Both the position numbers and the translations under genes were made by a program. Positions 7,999 to 17,950 of a stretch of 64,000 nucleotides of DNA are shown here, piece by piece; position 1 is the first letter of the stretch; every line of letters starts with the position of its first letter. Under the pieces are notes generated by a model, which was given only the letters and a program-made list of their open reading frames with translations, was not told where the DNA came from and did not search any database. Where the stretch lies: NCBI GenBank assembly GCA_964621445.1, contig CAZUNO010000009.1:35263-99262 (forward strand), read 5' to 3'. Source of the DNA: CAZUNO01 sp964621445 [NCBI: Candidatus Hadarchaeota archaeon]. Its GTDB lineage: Archaea; CAYQAE01; CAYVLA01.

Positions 7999-9086
7999 CC
8001 TCTCCCCTCCCTTTCGATCTTGATCTCGTACTTCCTGAGAATCTCCGTTGAAACCAAAAGTAGAAGTATCAGCCCCATGAATATGTCTATTGACGCCGCC
8101 GGGACTCCTCCCGTCCTAACCGCATTACCCCCTACCAGCAGGCCGGAAACAAATATGGAGGACACCACCACACCGAGCGGATTAAGCCTGGCCAGCCAGG
8201 CCACTATAATGGCCGTAAAACCATACCCGGCAGAGATATCCAGGGGGTAAGAAAGCTTTCCGTGAACTCCGGCGACCTCTCCCACCCCCGCCAGTCCCGC
8301 GAGGCCACCGCTAATCAGCCCGATAATGATCAGGGTCTTGGCATAGCTGATGCCAGCGTATTTACCGGCCTTTGGATTCTCCCCTGTAACCTTGATCTCA
8401 TAACCCGACCTCGTCCTGGATAGGAAGAAGTAGAGACCCAGCGAGGCAACGATGGCCATAATCAGTGTTGGATAGGCGATCCTGGTTCCTGGAAGAAGAG
8501 GAACCCTAGCCGCCTGTACAAAGGGGTCCGTGTAGGGGTAGCCGTGTTGGGTTGGGCCCTTCCAGGGACCGTCCACCAGATAGGTCACGAAGTATATGGC
8601 CACATAATTGAGCATGAGAGTGGTGATAACCTCGTTAACCTTCAACTTGGCCCTGAGCAGGGCGGGTATCATACACCACGCGGCACCGAGCAGGGACCCC
8701 AGGGCAAACATTGCAGGGAGCAGGACCCAGGACGGCGTCTCCTGAAAAGACAAAGCCAGCCAGGTGGCACCCGCGGCACCCGCGAGTATCTGACCCTCGG
8801 CCCCGATATTCCAGAACACGGCGCGAAAGGCGATGGCCAGGCCTGCCCCACATAGCATCAGGGGGATGGCCTTCCTCATTATCTCCTTCCAACCACTCAG
8901 GCTACCGAAGGACCCTAGCAGAATCCTCTCGTAGGCAAAGATGGGGCTGACCCCTATCAGGGAGAAGAAGAGCCCGCCCAGTATTATGCCCAATATGATC
9001 ATGGAAACGGTAACCAGGAACCCCTTGCTACCTAGTTCCTCTTTCCGTCTCCTTATTCTAATCCTGGGAAGCCAACCCATAACCAT
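7995..9086 (-). CDS. ABC transporter permease, nucleoside-type (YufP-like)
   Basis: First membrane subunit of the importer, 363 residues with a basic cytosolic N terminus (RIRIRRRKEE) and about ten helices. FRAVFWNIGAEGQILAGA and the cytosolic coupling segment VTGENPKAGKYAGISYAK identify the family. Its start coincides with the ATPase stop at 9086. Together with the 7069-7998 permease it should form the transmembrane channel. Confidence 0.92.
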   Translation of the reverse strand: MVMGWLPRIRIRRRKEELGSKGFLVTVSMIILGIILGGLFFSLIGVSPIFAYERILLGSFGSLSGWKEIMRKAIPLMLCGAGLAIAFRAVFWNIGAEGQILAGAAGATWLALSFQETPSWVLLPAMFALGSLLGAAWCMIPALLRAKLKVNEVITTLMLNYVAIYFVTYLVDGPWKGPTQHGYPYTDPFVQAARVPLLPGTRIAYPTLIMAIVASLGLYFFLSRTRSGYEIKVTGENPKAGKYAGISYAKTLIIIGLISGGLAGLAGVGEVAGVHGKLSYPLDISAGYGFTAIIVAWLARLNPLGVVVSSIFVSGLLVGGNAVRTGGVPAASIDIFMGLILLLLVSTEILRKYEIKIEREGRG

Positions 9087-10792
9087 TATGAAAGAGCACC
9101 TCCCATCAACATGCCCACCCTCTCCCTGGTTGCCCCATCTCTATCCAGTATCTCCACTATTTGCCCGTCGGAGATTACCGCTATCCTGTCACTCAGCGTG
9201 AATATCTCATCGAGGTCCTCCGAATCCAGGAACACCGATGCCCCTCTACCTGCCTCGTTCAGAAGCCGCTTCCTGATATCGCTGGCCGCCTTGACATCCA
9301 AACCGGAGGTAGGATGGGAGGCGATTATCAACCTAGGTTCTCTCGAGGTCTCCCTAGCCAGTATCAATCGTTGGATATTCCCCCCGGACAATTTCTTCAC
9401 CGGCGTACCCGTGGAGGGAGTAAAAATGGAATATTCATCGATCATCTCCCTTGCAAAGTCCTCGATCTCCTCTCGGTTGAGCATGATCCCGCTGGAGAAA
9501 GGTTCTTGCCAGTACTTCCTTAGGACAAGATTTTCAGCGACGCTCATCCCCTCCACCACGCCGAACTCAACCCTGTCCTCTGGTATGTAGGCAACTCCCA
9601 GCGATACGATACGCCTGGGATTAGCGTTGGTTACATCCTGGCCATCGATCACTACAGTTCCAGAAACCGAGGGCCGGAGGCCGGTTATTGCCTCCACCAG
9701 CTCCCTCTGACCGTTCCCTGCTACTCCAGCTACACCCAGTATTTCGCCCGCGTGAACCTCGAATGAAACGTCACTGACGGCCTCATACCCGCGGTCCCCC
9801 AAAACCGAGAAGTTTTCCACCTTCATAACCTCCTTGGCCTCAACGGTTCCCATTCTCTTGGCCGGCTGCGAGAGGTGTTCACCGACCATCATCCTGGCCA
9901 GCTCCTCCCTGCTGGTTTCCTCTATATCCTTGGAGCCGACCAGCTTTCCGTTCCTGAGTACGGTTACCCAGTCGGCGACGGACATGACCTCGTTCAGCTT
10001 GTGGGTAATGAATATCAGAGCTTTACCCCTCTCGGCCATTAGCCTGAGAGCCGAGAACAGGTCCCTGGACTCGATGGGTGTCAGAACCGAGGTCGGCTCG
10101 TCCAGTATTATCATTCTGGCCCCTGAAAATAGAGCCTTTAGTATCTCTATGGTCTTCTTCTCTCCCGCCGATAACTGCCATACCTCGGCCTCGGGATCCA
10201 CTTTGAGACCGTAGACATCGGAGTATTTATCCACCCAATCCTTTACCTGATCCTCCGGGAAGAGCAGGCTGCCTTCAGGGAGCCCCAACGAAATGTTTTC
10301 TGCAACCGAACTAGGATTTACCAACATGAAGTGTTGGTGAACCATCCCAACACCCAGGTCCCTGGCATCCATTGGGGACCGTATATTGACCTTTTCCCCC
10401 TGGATGCGTATCTCGCCCGAATCCTGGCGGTAAATGCCGTATAATATATTCACCAGCGTGGTCTTTCCCGCCCCGTTCTCCCCCAGAAGAGCATGAATCT
10501 CCCCGGCCTTCACGGTGAGGTCTATGCCATCGTTGGCCACCACCCCAGGGAAGCTCTTGGTAATTCCCTTGGCCTCCAATACGATATCGCCATTTTCAGG
10601 CTGAGGCAACGAAAGAGATGTTCCCGTCCTCTCCCCACTGAGAACTCTCAGAAAGGACCTCGCCTGGGACCCAAATGACGACAGGGAACCTTGTCCGGGG
10701 ATACTCCCACCTGGACTGGGCCTCTCGGAGATGGGATAAAAGACTTTTCTAGATTTGGAAGTGCCGCCCGCACAGACCCCGAGGCATATCAA
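9086..10792 (-). CDS. ABC transporter ATPase with two ABC domains (nucleoside-type)
   Basis: Fused tandem ATPase that powers the importer. The first ABC domain has Walker A GENGAGKTT, signature LSAGEKKT and Walker B MIILDEPTSVLTP. The second has a degenerate Walker A (GVAGNGQRE) and signature LSGGNIQR, as is usual in this subfamily. The frame begins with TTG directly after the stop of the surface-protein gene and gives about 70 residues not expected in the family. The family N terminus (VLEAKGITKSFPG) starts near residue 71, so the true start may be a TTG near 10609 or 10579. No clear ribosome-binding site settles this. Confidence 0.88.
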   Translation of the reverse strand: MICLGVCAGGTSKSRKVFYPISERPSPGGSIPGQGSLSSFGSQARSFLRVLSGERTGTSLSLPQPENGDIVLEAKGITKSFPGVVANDGIDLTVKAGEIHALLGENGAGKTTLVNILYGIYRQDSGEIRIQGEKVNIRSPMDARDLGVGMVHQHFMLVNPSSVAENISLGLPEGSLLFPEDQVKDWVDKYSDVYGLKVDPEAEVWQLSAGEKKTIEILKALFSGARMIILDEPTSVLTPIESRDLFSALRLMAERGKALIFITHKLNEVMSVADWVTVLRNGKLVGSKDIEETSREELARMMVGEHLSQPAKRMGTVEAKEVMKVENFSVLGDRGYEAVSDVSFEVHAGEILGVAGVAGNGQRELVEAITGLRPSVSGTVVIDGQDVTNANPRRIVSLGVAYIPEDRVEFGVVEGMSVAENLVLRKYWQEPFSSGIMLNREEIEDFAREMIDEYSIFTPSTGTPVKKLSGGNIQRLILARETSREPRLIIASHPTSGLDVKAASDIRKRLLNEAGRGASVFLDSEDLDEIFTLSDRIAVISDGQIVEILDRDGATRERVGMLMGGALS

Positions 10793-13700
10793 TCAGGACC
10801 CGCTCTTGAGCTGTTCCCGGGCCAAAAATGTGGCCGATAACGAGATTATCCAGAGCCCCAGGCCCAGCAATCCATTCTCAGTTATTTGGAATCCCCTGAA
10901 ATCCCTTCGGTATTGAAGATCTGTGTCAGCGTCAAAGATACCGTTCGAATTGGTATCCAGGACGATGTCATAGGAACCGAGCTCCAGCCGGTTTTCCCAA
11001 ACCGGATAGGTGGAAGAACCGGACGGAGCCACTATTTCATCATAGCCATCGGTGGAAATGTCCACCAGCGGTTCACCACTCCTCGCTTTCCCGTCTCTAA
11101 CCACGCGAAACCGGAGCGAATAGTCCCTGGGGGATACCACCGTAACGTAAACGGTATCGGTGATGGAGTAATCGACCTTCTCCCCGCCCCGCTCATCCGA
11201 TGCAAAAAATCGGATATCGGGGGTTGCCGCTAGGGAGATGGCAAGTGACTCGTTAACGCTAACCCACCTTTCCAACCGTTGATAGCCGGTCTTGTTAATC
11301 GATACCCGCCATTCTCCCTCCTCAAGCCATATATCCAACGGGAATTCCTCTACCAGGTATTCTTCTCGACCCACACAAACCGAGAGGTCGGCCAGGGGAA
11401 CTAGATTGACAGCGTCCCTAACAACGATCGATACCTGGTGCATCTCCTTCTGGCTGCTTATACCGGCGGTTGTATTTTGGGAACTGGAATCTCCGTCATC
11501 ATCCATAACCTCCAACATAATCTCATATTTTCCGGGCCCGGAATATGTATGATTGACCACCATTCCGGTCCCCGTCGTACCGTCCCCGAAGGCCCAGCGG
11601 TAGGTAACCACCCTGCCGTCCACGTCATAGGACCATGACCCGTCAAAGGTCACCGGTTCTCCCACAGAGCCCGAGTAGGGTCCGTGTGGATCGGCTCTCG
11701 GCAGGCGGTTCGAAGGCCTGATCTCTATGAAACCATTCTGGACATGATTATCCCGGGGATCTCTTTCCCAGGCAAGTACCTCTGCTCTGGCAGCTATGGT
11801 CCTCTCACCCATACTGGCTTCCGAGGTATCCCAAGTAAATTCATAAATTCTCTCGGTTCCCGAATCCAGCTCCGCCTCGAATGAGCCCACAACCTCCTCT
11901 CCCCATTCAATCCAAATTGACATATTCTGATCCGTTGACCCCTTGTTCTCGATACCAATGCTGATCTCCACGTCCTTTCCCCTGTGAACGCTTCTGGTTC
12001 CCGGGAGAACAGAATTTACCCTTATATCAGGCGCTGCCTCAACCTCCACCAATCCCCACTCCAGGTAATTATCTCCAACTGAGGTTTCTCCCTCCAGAGG
12101 TTCAAGAACCAGGCAGAGCATCGCTTTTCCTGCCTCGATGTCCGATGTGTTCCACATAAAACTGGTATTCACCGTGGACCCGGAAGATATGGAGAAAATC
12201 TTCTCGGTATCTCTGCTGGAATTAAATTCGAGGGCCAGAACTCCCTGTTGAGTCGAGCCTCCATAATTCTTGATTTTGACCCAAACGTCAACCCTCTGCC
12301 CCTGAACTGGAGAATCGTTGGAGATGGTTACCTCTAGAATTCCTAGGTCCGGCCTCGGAAGCACCTCAAAGCTGGATTGGCTCTCCGTATCCGTTCCGTC
12401 CGCCATCCCATTCCTATTGAGGTCCAACCAGGCCCTGTAAAGGCCCTCTTCGCCTATATCTCCCACTGGCGTGCAGGAAATACGCCCTTCCCCGTCCGCA
12501 GTTATCTCCTTCTCCAGGGAGGCAAGGGTTGGGTCCATATCCTGATCGGAATGCCCGATATAGGCGTCAAAGGTGATGTTTGACGGGAAGCCGCTGCCGG
12601 AGATATGTATGGTGTCCCCTGGAAAGAAGTGATCTCTCTCGCGGCCTAACTCGTCACAGAAGTCAAGCTTCATCTCAGGAGGATCGTCTCCCAGCCAGAA
12701 ATAGACGTAACAGGATGGCGGCCCGGTGTAGTCCCCTCTCACCTGGGCACCCACGACATGGTAACAACCGCTTCCCTGGCCCTGAGGCAGGAACTGTATG
12801 TCGAATTCTCCTTCAGACGACACCTCGCCGGCCTTTACAAACAGGTCATCCCAGATTATCTTTACGCTGGCGTTGGGTGGAAATCCCTGACCCACGACAT
12901 TTACCGTTGAACCCGGCAAAGCGTTTTCCGGTTCCAGATACATCTCCATCGGCCATTGGGAAACTTCAAATGTCCGATTTACGTGATCCAAGCCCGGGAA
13001 CCCGGTAGATATGCTTAGCTCATGAGCTCCCAGGTCGATGGTCCTATTCAATTGATAATCCATCTGGAAGCAACCCTCAACATCTATCACTCCACCTCCG
13101 ACCTTCACCCCGTCCACCAGTGCAAAATACACCGATTCCGGGGGGTAATTACAGCCAATTACGGTTATCAACCCTCCCGGGTACTGATGGTCGGAAACTA
13201 CTCCCGTTTCTGCCCTCCACTGGGTTATGTTTAGTCTGTAATTTCTAGTCGGGGGTCCCGAATAACCATCGACGGTAAAGGTCAAATCATGGAGACCTAA
13301 TGCAATATCCCTTGATAGAACAATGGATATGGTAAAGTTACCATCCCCGCTGGTAATTCCGGAAAATCTCTTTGAGGAATCCATATAGACCTCGAAGTCC
13401 GCTGCGGGTGGGAACTGGCTTCCGGTTAAGGTCAGATTGGAGCCTGGATGAATATCGGATGGCCGGATATCTACCAATAGGGGCCATTGGGTTAGATTGA
13501 AGGAGAGTTCCGCCTTGGGAGGACCTGTGAACTGGGGTGTCACCCCTGAGATCGTATGTTCCCCCAGAGTGGCGTTATTCCTGAACTCATGGACAAAGCT
13601 GAACCTCCCACGAGAACTCGTGTTCCCTGATCCTATTTCCTCATTATCAAGGCTGACCACAAACCGGGTATTAGGAGGGAAGAATCTGCCTTTCACGGTG

Positions 13701-14596
13701 ACGTTGCTGCCGGGGTGTCGATGAATTGGCTCCAGGGTGATCTCACAGGGCCATTGAATTACCTCAAAATCAATGTAGGTCCTCGGGGGACCGGTGTATT
13801 TCGTTGCGGTAATCTCCAGGACATGATTTCCCGTGGATATGTGTGGCGAAATCTGATAATTCCTGGAGAATTCTCCCCGTGCATCGGACGTGCCCACCCG
13901 AACCGAAGCTCCGTCGAGCAATATCTCGTATCTCGATAGGGGAGGTAGATGGGATCCGGATATGGACACGAAGGCGCCTGGATATGGGTCTGAGGGGTCA
14001 ATTACCAATTCCGGCTCCCACTGGTCTACCTTTAGCACCTCAGCTGCCGATGGGGGACCCGCAAACATGGGAGCCTTTCCAGTGACCTCGCAATCGCCAA
14101 CCAGCATTTGTTTTGGTACCGAGTAAAGACGGCAAAAGGTACCATTCTCATCGGTAGCACCCTCTAGAGTGGCGTTACCACAGATATCCACTCTATAGAA
14201 AGCATTCGGCGGGTAGCCCCGTCCGCAGATCGTCAGGTCCTGGCCTGGTTTGAGAATACTTGGGCTCAGATTCATCGCCGCGGGCCATTGAACGACCCGT
14301 ATCTCCGTTGAGGCGTTTATTGACCCCGAAACGGCCGTGAGGTTGTGCAATCCTATTGTTGTCTGCCTGGGAAGGGTCATCTTTCGGTGAAATGTACCGC
14401 CAGGATAGCTAGTGTCGCTAGCCACGCTCTCATTATCTATGAAAATCTCGAAATCTGCTGAGCCGGGAAACCCGGAACCGCTCACGGTAATCCTCGTACC
14501 CGGATGTGGTGATTCCTCCTCGACCACCACCGTGGGAGATGCTAGTACCCCACAAATAGCGGAAATCATGCATAGGAAGACCGGGATGGCGATCAT
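10793..14596 (-). CDS. Giant repeat surface protein (IPT/TIG-like repeats, CARDB, PKD)
   Basis: Secreted, anchored surface protein of about 1267 residues. I start it at the ATG at 14596, which follows AAGGAA and gives a clean signal peptide (IPVFLCMISAICGVLA). Eight repeats of about 90-95 residues follow, each with PG-x-x-(V/I/L)-T-V-x-G-x-x-(F/Y)-PP near its start and most ending in QWP; they look like IPT/TIG-type beta domains. Two CARDB-like domains, one PKD domain (DGSWSYDVDG, WAFGDGTTG, NHTYSGPGKYEIMLEV) and a C-terminal membrane helix (LLGLGLWIISLSATFLA) then follow. It lies between the ECF and BMP transporters in the same direction; a link to either is only positional. It may be an adhesin or cell-wall component. 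Confidence 0.8.
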   Translation of the reverse strand: MIAIPVFLCMISAICGVLASPTVVVEEESPHPGTRITVSGSGFPGSADFEIFIDNESVASDTSYPGGTFHRKMTLPRQTTIGLHNLTAVSGSINASTEIRVVQWPAAMNLSPSILKPGQDLTICGRGYPPNAFYRVDICGNATLEGATDENGTFCRLYSVPKQMLVGDCEVTGKAPMFAGPPSAAEVLKVDQWEPELVIDPSDPYPGAFVSISGSHLPPLSRYEILLDGASVRVGTSDARGEFSRNYQISPHISTGNHVLEITATKYTGPPRTYIDFEVIQWPCEITLEPIHRHPGSNVTVKGRFFPPNTRFVVSLDNEEIGSGNTSSRGRFSFVHEFRNNATLGEHTISGVTPQFTGPPKAELSFNLTQWPLLVDIRPSDIHPGSNLTLTGSQFPPAADFEVYMDSSKRFSGITSGDGNFTISIVLSRDIALGLHDLTFTVDGYSGPPTRNYRLNITQWRAETGVVSDHQYPGGLITVIGCNYPPESVYFALVDGVKVGGGVIDVEGCFQMDYQLNRTIDLGAHELSISTGFPGLDHVNRTFEVSQWPMEMYLEPENALPGSTVNVVGQGFPPNASVKIIWDDLFVKAGEVSSEGEFDIQFLPQGQGSGCYHVVGAQVRGDYTGPPSCYVYFWLGDDPPEMKLDFCDELGRERDHFFPGDTIHISGSGFPSNITFDAYIGHSDQDMDPTLASLEKEITADGEGRISCTPVGDIGEEGLYRAWLDLNRNGMADGTDTESQSSFEVLPRPDLGILEVTISNDSPVQGQRVDVWVKIKNYGGSTQQGVLALEFNSSRDTEKIFSISSGSTVNTSFMWNTSDIEAGKAMLCLVLEPLEGETSVGDNYLEWGLVEVEAAPDIRVNSVLPGTRSVHRGKDVEISIGIENKGSTDQNMSIWIEWGEEVVGSFEAELDSGTERIYEFTWDTSEASMGERTIAARAEVLAWERDPRDNHVQNGFIEIRPSNRLPRADPHGPYSGSVGEPVTFDGSWSYDVDGRVVTYRWAFGDGTTGTGMVVNHTYSGPGKYEIMLEVMDDDGDSSSQNTTAGISSQKEMHQVSIVVRDAVNLVPLADLSVCVGREEYLVEEFPLDIWLEEGEWRVSINKTGYQRLERWVSVNESLAISLAATPDIRFFASDERGGEKVDYSITDTVYVTVVSPRDYSLRFRVVRDGKARSGEPLVDISTDGYDEIVAPSGSSTYPVWENRLELGSYDIVLDTNSNGIFDADTDLQYRRDFRGFQITENGLLGLGLWIISLSATFLAREQLKSGS

Positions 14597-14673
14597 CTTA
14601 TTCCTTATGCCAAACACCCCGACAGTAACTCCGCGATTCAGATAAGTATGTTTCGAAACCCAATGCGTCAAGT

Positions 14674-15459
14674 TTAGGGGAAGATGAACAGGACAAAAAC
14701 AACATACAGGCAGCATAGGGAACAGATCATCAAGTCGCCTCTACCGAAATGGCTTTTTCTCAGATAGGTCCTTTTTCGTGACGAACCAAATCCCCGGCCT
14801 TCCATGGAAATTGAAATTTGGTCCACCCTTGTTAGCGCCGACACAAGCAAGGGGTACAACGTGTATCGGGCAACTCTCAGTAAGGTTCTTGGCCCCGGCT
14901 TATCTATCTTCAGACCCCTTGCGATCTGGGCCGTCCTCACCGTATTGGCCTCGATCTGGAAAAGTGGTATAAACCGGAGCGCAAGTATCAGGGTGAACCC
15001 ATATCGATATGGTATGCCTCTTTCCATCAGCGAGTAAGCCATTATTGAGGGATCGGTGGTTCCCACAAATACCAGGCTCGACACTATTATTATCATCAGC
15101 CTCAAGGCTATTCTGGCCCCGGTGGTGATGCCCCCGGTGGTGATAACCAGGGGACCAAGGGGTCCCAGGTCAAGACCAATCAGAGGGCCGCCGCTCCTGT
15201 TGAACAGGGCCTGGAGCAGGAACAAAACAAGACAGAGACCGGTAATGGCCCTTATCCTCCGCATTCCGGCCATAAAACCCATTCCCGATGCCCCCACCAG
15301 TCCCAGAGTAATGAGGATAGTTAGGATCATTACCAGCAAACTGGTCGAAAACAGGGCTATCAGGCAGAAAGAGATTAGCATGACTATCTTGGAAAGAGGG
15401 TCCATTTTATGCAGAAACGAATGACCTGGAACATATCCAATTCTTCTCAATTTTTCCAC
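14674..15459 (-). CDS. ecfT: ECF transporter transmembrane component (EcfT)
   Basis: Energy-coupling-factor transmembrane subunit, 261 residues, with five or more helices. The two EcfT coupling motifs are clear: the A-R-G motif in AQIARGLK and the downstream MEGRGFG. The N terminus (HKMDPLSKIV) is also typical. The frame starts with GTG at 15459, overlapping the ATPase stop by 13 bp; a TTG at 15450 with AGGTGG at a good spacing is an alternative. It should link the ATPase to the S component encoded two genes upstream. Confidence 0.92.
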   Translation of the reverse strand: MEKLRRIGYVPGHSFLHKMDPLSKIVMLISFCLIALFSTSLLVMILTILITLGLVGASGMGFMAGMRRIRAITGLCLVLFLLQALFNRSGGPLIGLDLGPLGPLVITTGGITTGARIALRLMIIIVSSLVFVGTTDPSIMAYSLMERGIPYRYGFTLILALRFIPLFQIEANTVRTAQIARGLKIDKPGPRTLLRVARYTLYPLLVSALTRVDQISISMEGRGFGSSRKRTYLRKSHFGRGDLMICSLCCLYVVFVLFIFP

Positions 15460-16901
15460 CTGGTGGGCAGGTAATAATCCTCGCCCGACCGTTCAAGGTA
15501 TCGGAAGACATCATTCGGCCTTCCTTCCCGGACTATCCTCCCTCGTCTCAGGAAAACTAATCTGCTGCAATATCGGTCAACGAAATTGGGGTCGTGGGTG
15601 GTGATCACGCAACTGGAACCGTCCTCAACTCGGGGTATTACTACCTCCATGATCCTCTCCACGTTATCCATGTCCTGTCCTATGAAAGGTTCATCCAGGA
15701 GGTATAGTTTGGGCCTGTAAACGGCCACCGAAGCCACATTAACCCTTCTCTTCTCCCCCGTGCTGAGGCTGTAGGGTGACTCATCGGCGTACTTGACGAG
15801 ATGTAGGGACTCCAGCATCTCACCAGTCCCTCGCTCAATCTCCCGATTCTTCATACCGAAGTTACGGGGGCCAAACTCCACCTCGCGTCTAACCGTCATC
15901 TCAACTATCTGGTGGGTTGGGTTCTGGAAGATAATTCCCACATCCCGTGATACCTCGGAGGTTGGCCCCACCATATTGCCGTCAATCAGCACCTCTCCCT
16001 GGTCAAGTTCCAGAAGTCCAACCAAACAGGCGAGGAGAGTGGTCTTTCCTGAACCATTATCACCCATGAGACCGATGATTTCCCCCCGATTTACCTCCAA
16101 GTCTATTCCCTTCAGCACCTTCTTGCCCCCTAAACTTATGCAAGCATTTCTAGTCACCGCTAGAGGTGCGGGCCCGATTTCTCCCTCTACACCAACATCC
16201 CTCGGGTGATATTCTCTAACATGGGATGGAATGGAATGAGATACGTTGATGTGCCCTTCGGATAATTTTCCCACCTTCATTTTCCTCGGCCCCAACCAGT
16301 CATATCGATGCTCAATGAGCACTATGGTAACTCCTCTGGCGTTAAGGGAATCCAACACTACTCTAAGTTCTCTCTTTGATGGAGGATCCAGGCTGGAGGT
16401 TGGTTCATCTAAAATCAGGATCTCTGGCTCCAGGGCCAGGATGGAGGCAATGGCAACCTTCTGCTTCTCACCTCCTGATAACTCAGCTATGTTCCTGGTT
16501 ATCAGATGATCCCCCTTTACCGAACGCAGTGCCCACTCAATCCGCTGTCTCATATCTGCCTCTTTCATCCCCATGTTTTCTGGGCCAAAGGCAACCTCAT
16601 CCTCCACTCTCAGTGTAACTATTTGAGAATCCGGGTCCTGTTGGACTAGACCGATAACCGTGACCAGGTCCTCCCTATCACGCGAGAAAACGCTCTCCCC
16701 ATCGATTCTCACATCGCCCGCCAGGTGCCCATCATCCGGGCCGAGGAAGCCCGTCGCCAGTTTTGCCAGAGTACTCTTGCCGCTACCGCTTTCGCCGGTT
16801 ATTAGTATGAAATCCCCACCCCCCACCTCGAGATTCATGTTTTTGATTACCGGTTCGGCACTTCCCGGATATCTAAAGGTGAGGTCTTTGAAATCTAACA
16901 A
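15447..16901 (-). CDS. ECF transporter ATPase, fused A-A' pair
   Basis: Two ABC ATPase domains in one chain, serving as the EcfA/EcfA' pair. Domain 1: Walker A GESGSGKST, signature LSGGEKQK, Walker B ILILDEPTSSLDP, switch histidine in LIEHRYD. Domain 2: Walker A GDNGSGKTT, signature LSTGEKRR (second position altered), Walker B LYLLDEPFIGQD, switch histidine in TTHDPN. I start it at TTG 16901, two bases after the S-component stop, because LLDFKDLTFRYPG is the usual domain start; the frame extends to 16940. The tight packing indicates one operon. Confidence 0.92.
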   Translation of the reverse strand: MLDFKDLTFRYPGSAEPVIKNMNLEVGGGDFILITGESGSGKSTLAKLATGFLGPDDGHLAGDVRIDGESVFSRDREDLVTVIGLVQQDPDSQIVTLRVEDEVAFGPENMGMKEADMRQRIEWALRSVKGDHLITRNIAELSGGEKQKVAIASILALEPEILILDEPTSSLDPPSKRELRVVLDSLNARGVTIVLIEHRYDWLGPRKMKVGKLSEGHINVSHSIPSHVREYHPRDVGVEGEIGPAPLAVTRNACISLGGKKVLKGIDLEVNRGEIIGLMGDNGSGKTTLLACLVGLLELDQGEVLIDGNMVGPTSEVSRDVGIIFQNPTHQIVEMTVRREVEFGPRNFGMKNREIERGTGEMLESLHLVKYADESPYSLSTGEKRRVNVASVAVYRPKLYLLDEPFIGQDMDNVERIMEVVIPRVEDGSSCVITTHDPNFVDRYCSRLVFLRRGRIVREGRPNDVFRYLERSGEDYYLPTRWKN

Positions 16902-16903
16902 TC

Positions 16904-17917
16904 TCAGATCAGCTCTATGAAGGAGATCTTGCGGACCCAAAGTGATCCATCAAGGTTATCTGCAACTAAACTAAATTCGCCCTCTTCCTCCTCCACAATT
17001 ATTGTTTTATCATTTCTCACCCGTTTCAGTTCAAGCTTCACCTTATATCCATCCTCAGCAACCAGCCTCACTCCAGTTGCATTGGGTTTTGGAATGGCCT
17101 CCTCAATTACCAGAGCCAGGGGGACCCCCGTGTAGTTACGAGGTTCAAGGTGGACGTAAGATCCCTCCAACTCCGCTTCAACGGTAATTACATCATCCCT
17201 GAAATCTTCCTCCTTGTAGCTATATGGGTTCTCGACCAGACCCCTTACCTCTATGCCCTGCCCAACACCCCAGGAGTAAACGGTGGAGTAATACCAAATT
17301 GAACCCGCTAGCAAAAGTACCACTACGATGTACCCGATGGCAGCCACCCCTTTTGAGACTTCATCCCGGTCAGGGACGGTAACTATCCCCGAATGGATAA
17401 GGGAAGCTAGCACCCCTTTGGCAAAATAACCCGCGAACAACACCCCGCTGGCAAATGCCAGGAGGGTTATTCCCAATATAAAGTAGATAGGTACCCCGGA
17501 AAGAAATAGCAGCTGAAAAACGAAGACATTTGATGCCGTGCTCAACCCACCTGACAACATCATGGTGAATCCCTGATTTGATTTTGATCTTAGCATCAGG
17601 ACATCAACTATAAGACCCTCCACCAGGGATACGAGAACGACTATCACCCCGTGAACGCTTCCCATAAGAAGCTCAATAACACCCTTGGAAAGGCCGGTCA
17701 GAGTGCCAGAACCATTTCTCCTGGTGGTCCCCCTGGCCAATAGTATCCAGAAAACATGGAGACCGGCCAGAAACTGGCCGGCACCGAAGGGCGTTCCCAC
17801 GAAATTGTTTACCAGGTTGGCCAAATAACCTATGTAGGTGCTTGAGACCCCTCCCAGGCCACTAATCACCGCTATGGTCACAAGATCTCTGGTAGAGAAA
17901 CTGGAAGGTAGCTTCAT
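16904..17917 (-). CDS. ECF S component (YkoE-like) with extra extracytoplasmic domain
   Basis: Substrate-binding membrane subunit of the ECF importer. Residues 1-205 contain about six helices with features of the YkoE-type S family: a glycine-rich first half, GTPFGAGQFLAGLHVFW and SKGVIELLMGSVHG. YkoE proteins are tied to thiamine-precursor uptake, but the substrate cannot be read here. Residues 220-337 form an added soluble domain facing outside, which resembles the repeated units of the neighbouring 17951-19843 protein (short strands around DDVITVEAELEGSYVHLEP, LVIEEAIPK and AEDGYKV). This fusion is unusual; bacterial YkoE lacks it. Confidence 0.78.
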   Translation of the reverse strand: MKLPSSFSTRDLVTIAVISGLGGVSSTYIGYLANLVNNFVGTPFGAGQFLAGLHVFWILLARGTTRRNGSGTLTGLSKGVIELLMGSVHGVIVVLVSLVEGLIVDVLMLRSKSNQGFTMMLSGGLSTASNVFVFQLLFLSGVPIYFILGITLLAFASGVLFAGYFAKGVLASLIHSGIVTVPDRDEVSKGVAAIGYIVVVLLLAGSIWYYSTVYSWGVGQGIEVRGLVENPYSYKEEDFRDDVITVEAELEGSYVHLEPRNYTGVPLALVIEEAIPKPNATGVRLVAEDGYKVKLELKRVRNDKTIIVEEEEGEFSLVADNLDGSLWVRKISFIELI

Positions 17918-17950
17918 GCTGAATCGCTCCCGTCCGGGTTCAACCGCTCA

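Noticed and set aside
13759-14001. Plus- and minus-strand frames inside the giant surface protein
   Set aside because: They are shadows of the repeat-encoding frame and share its periodicity.
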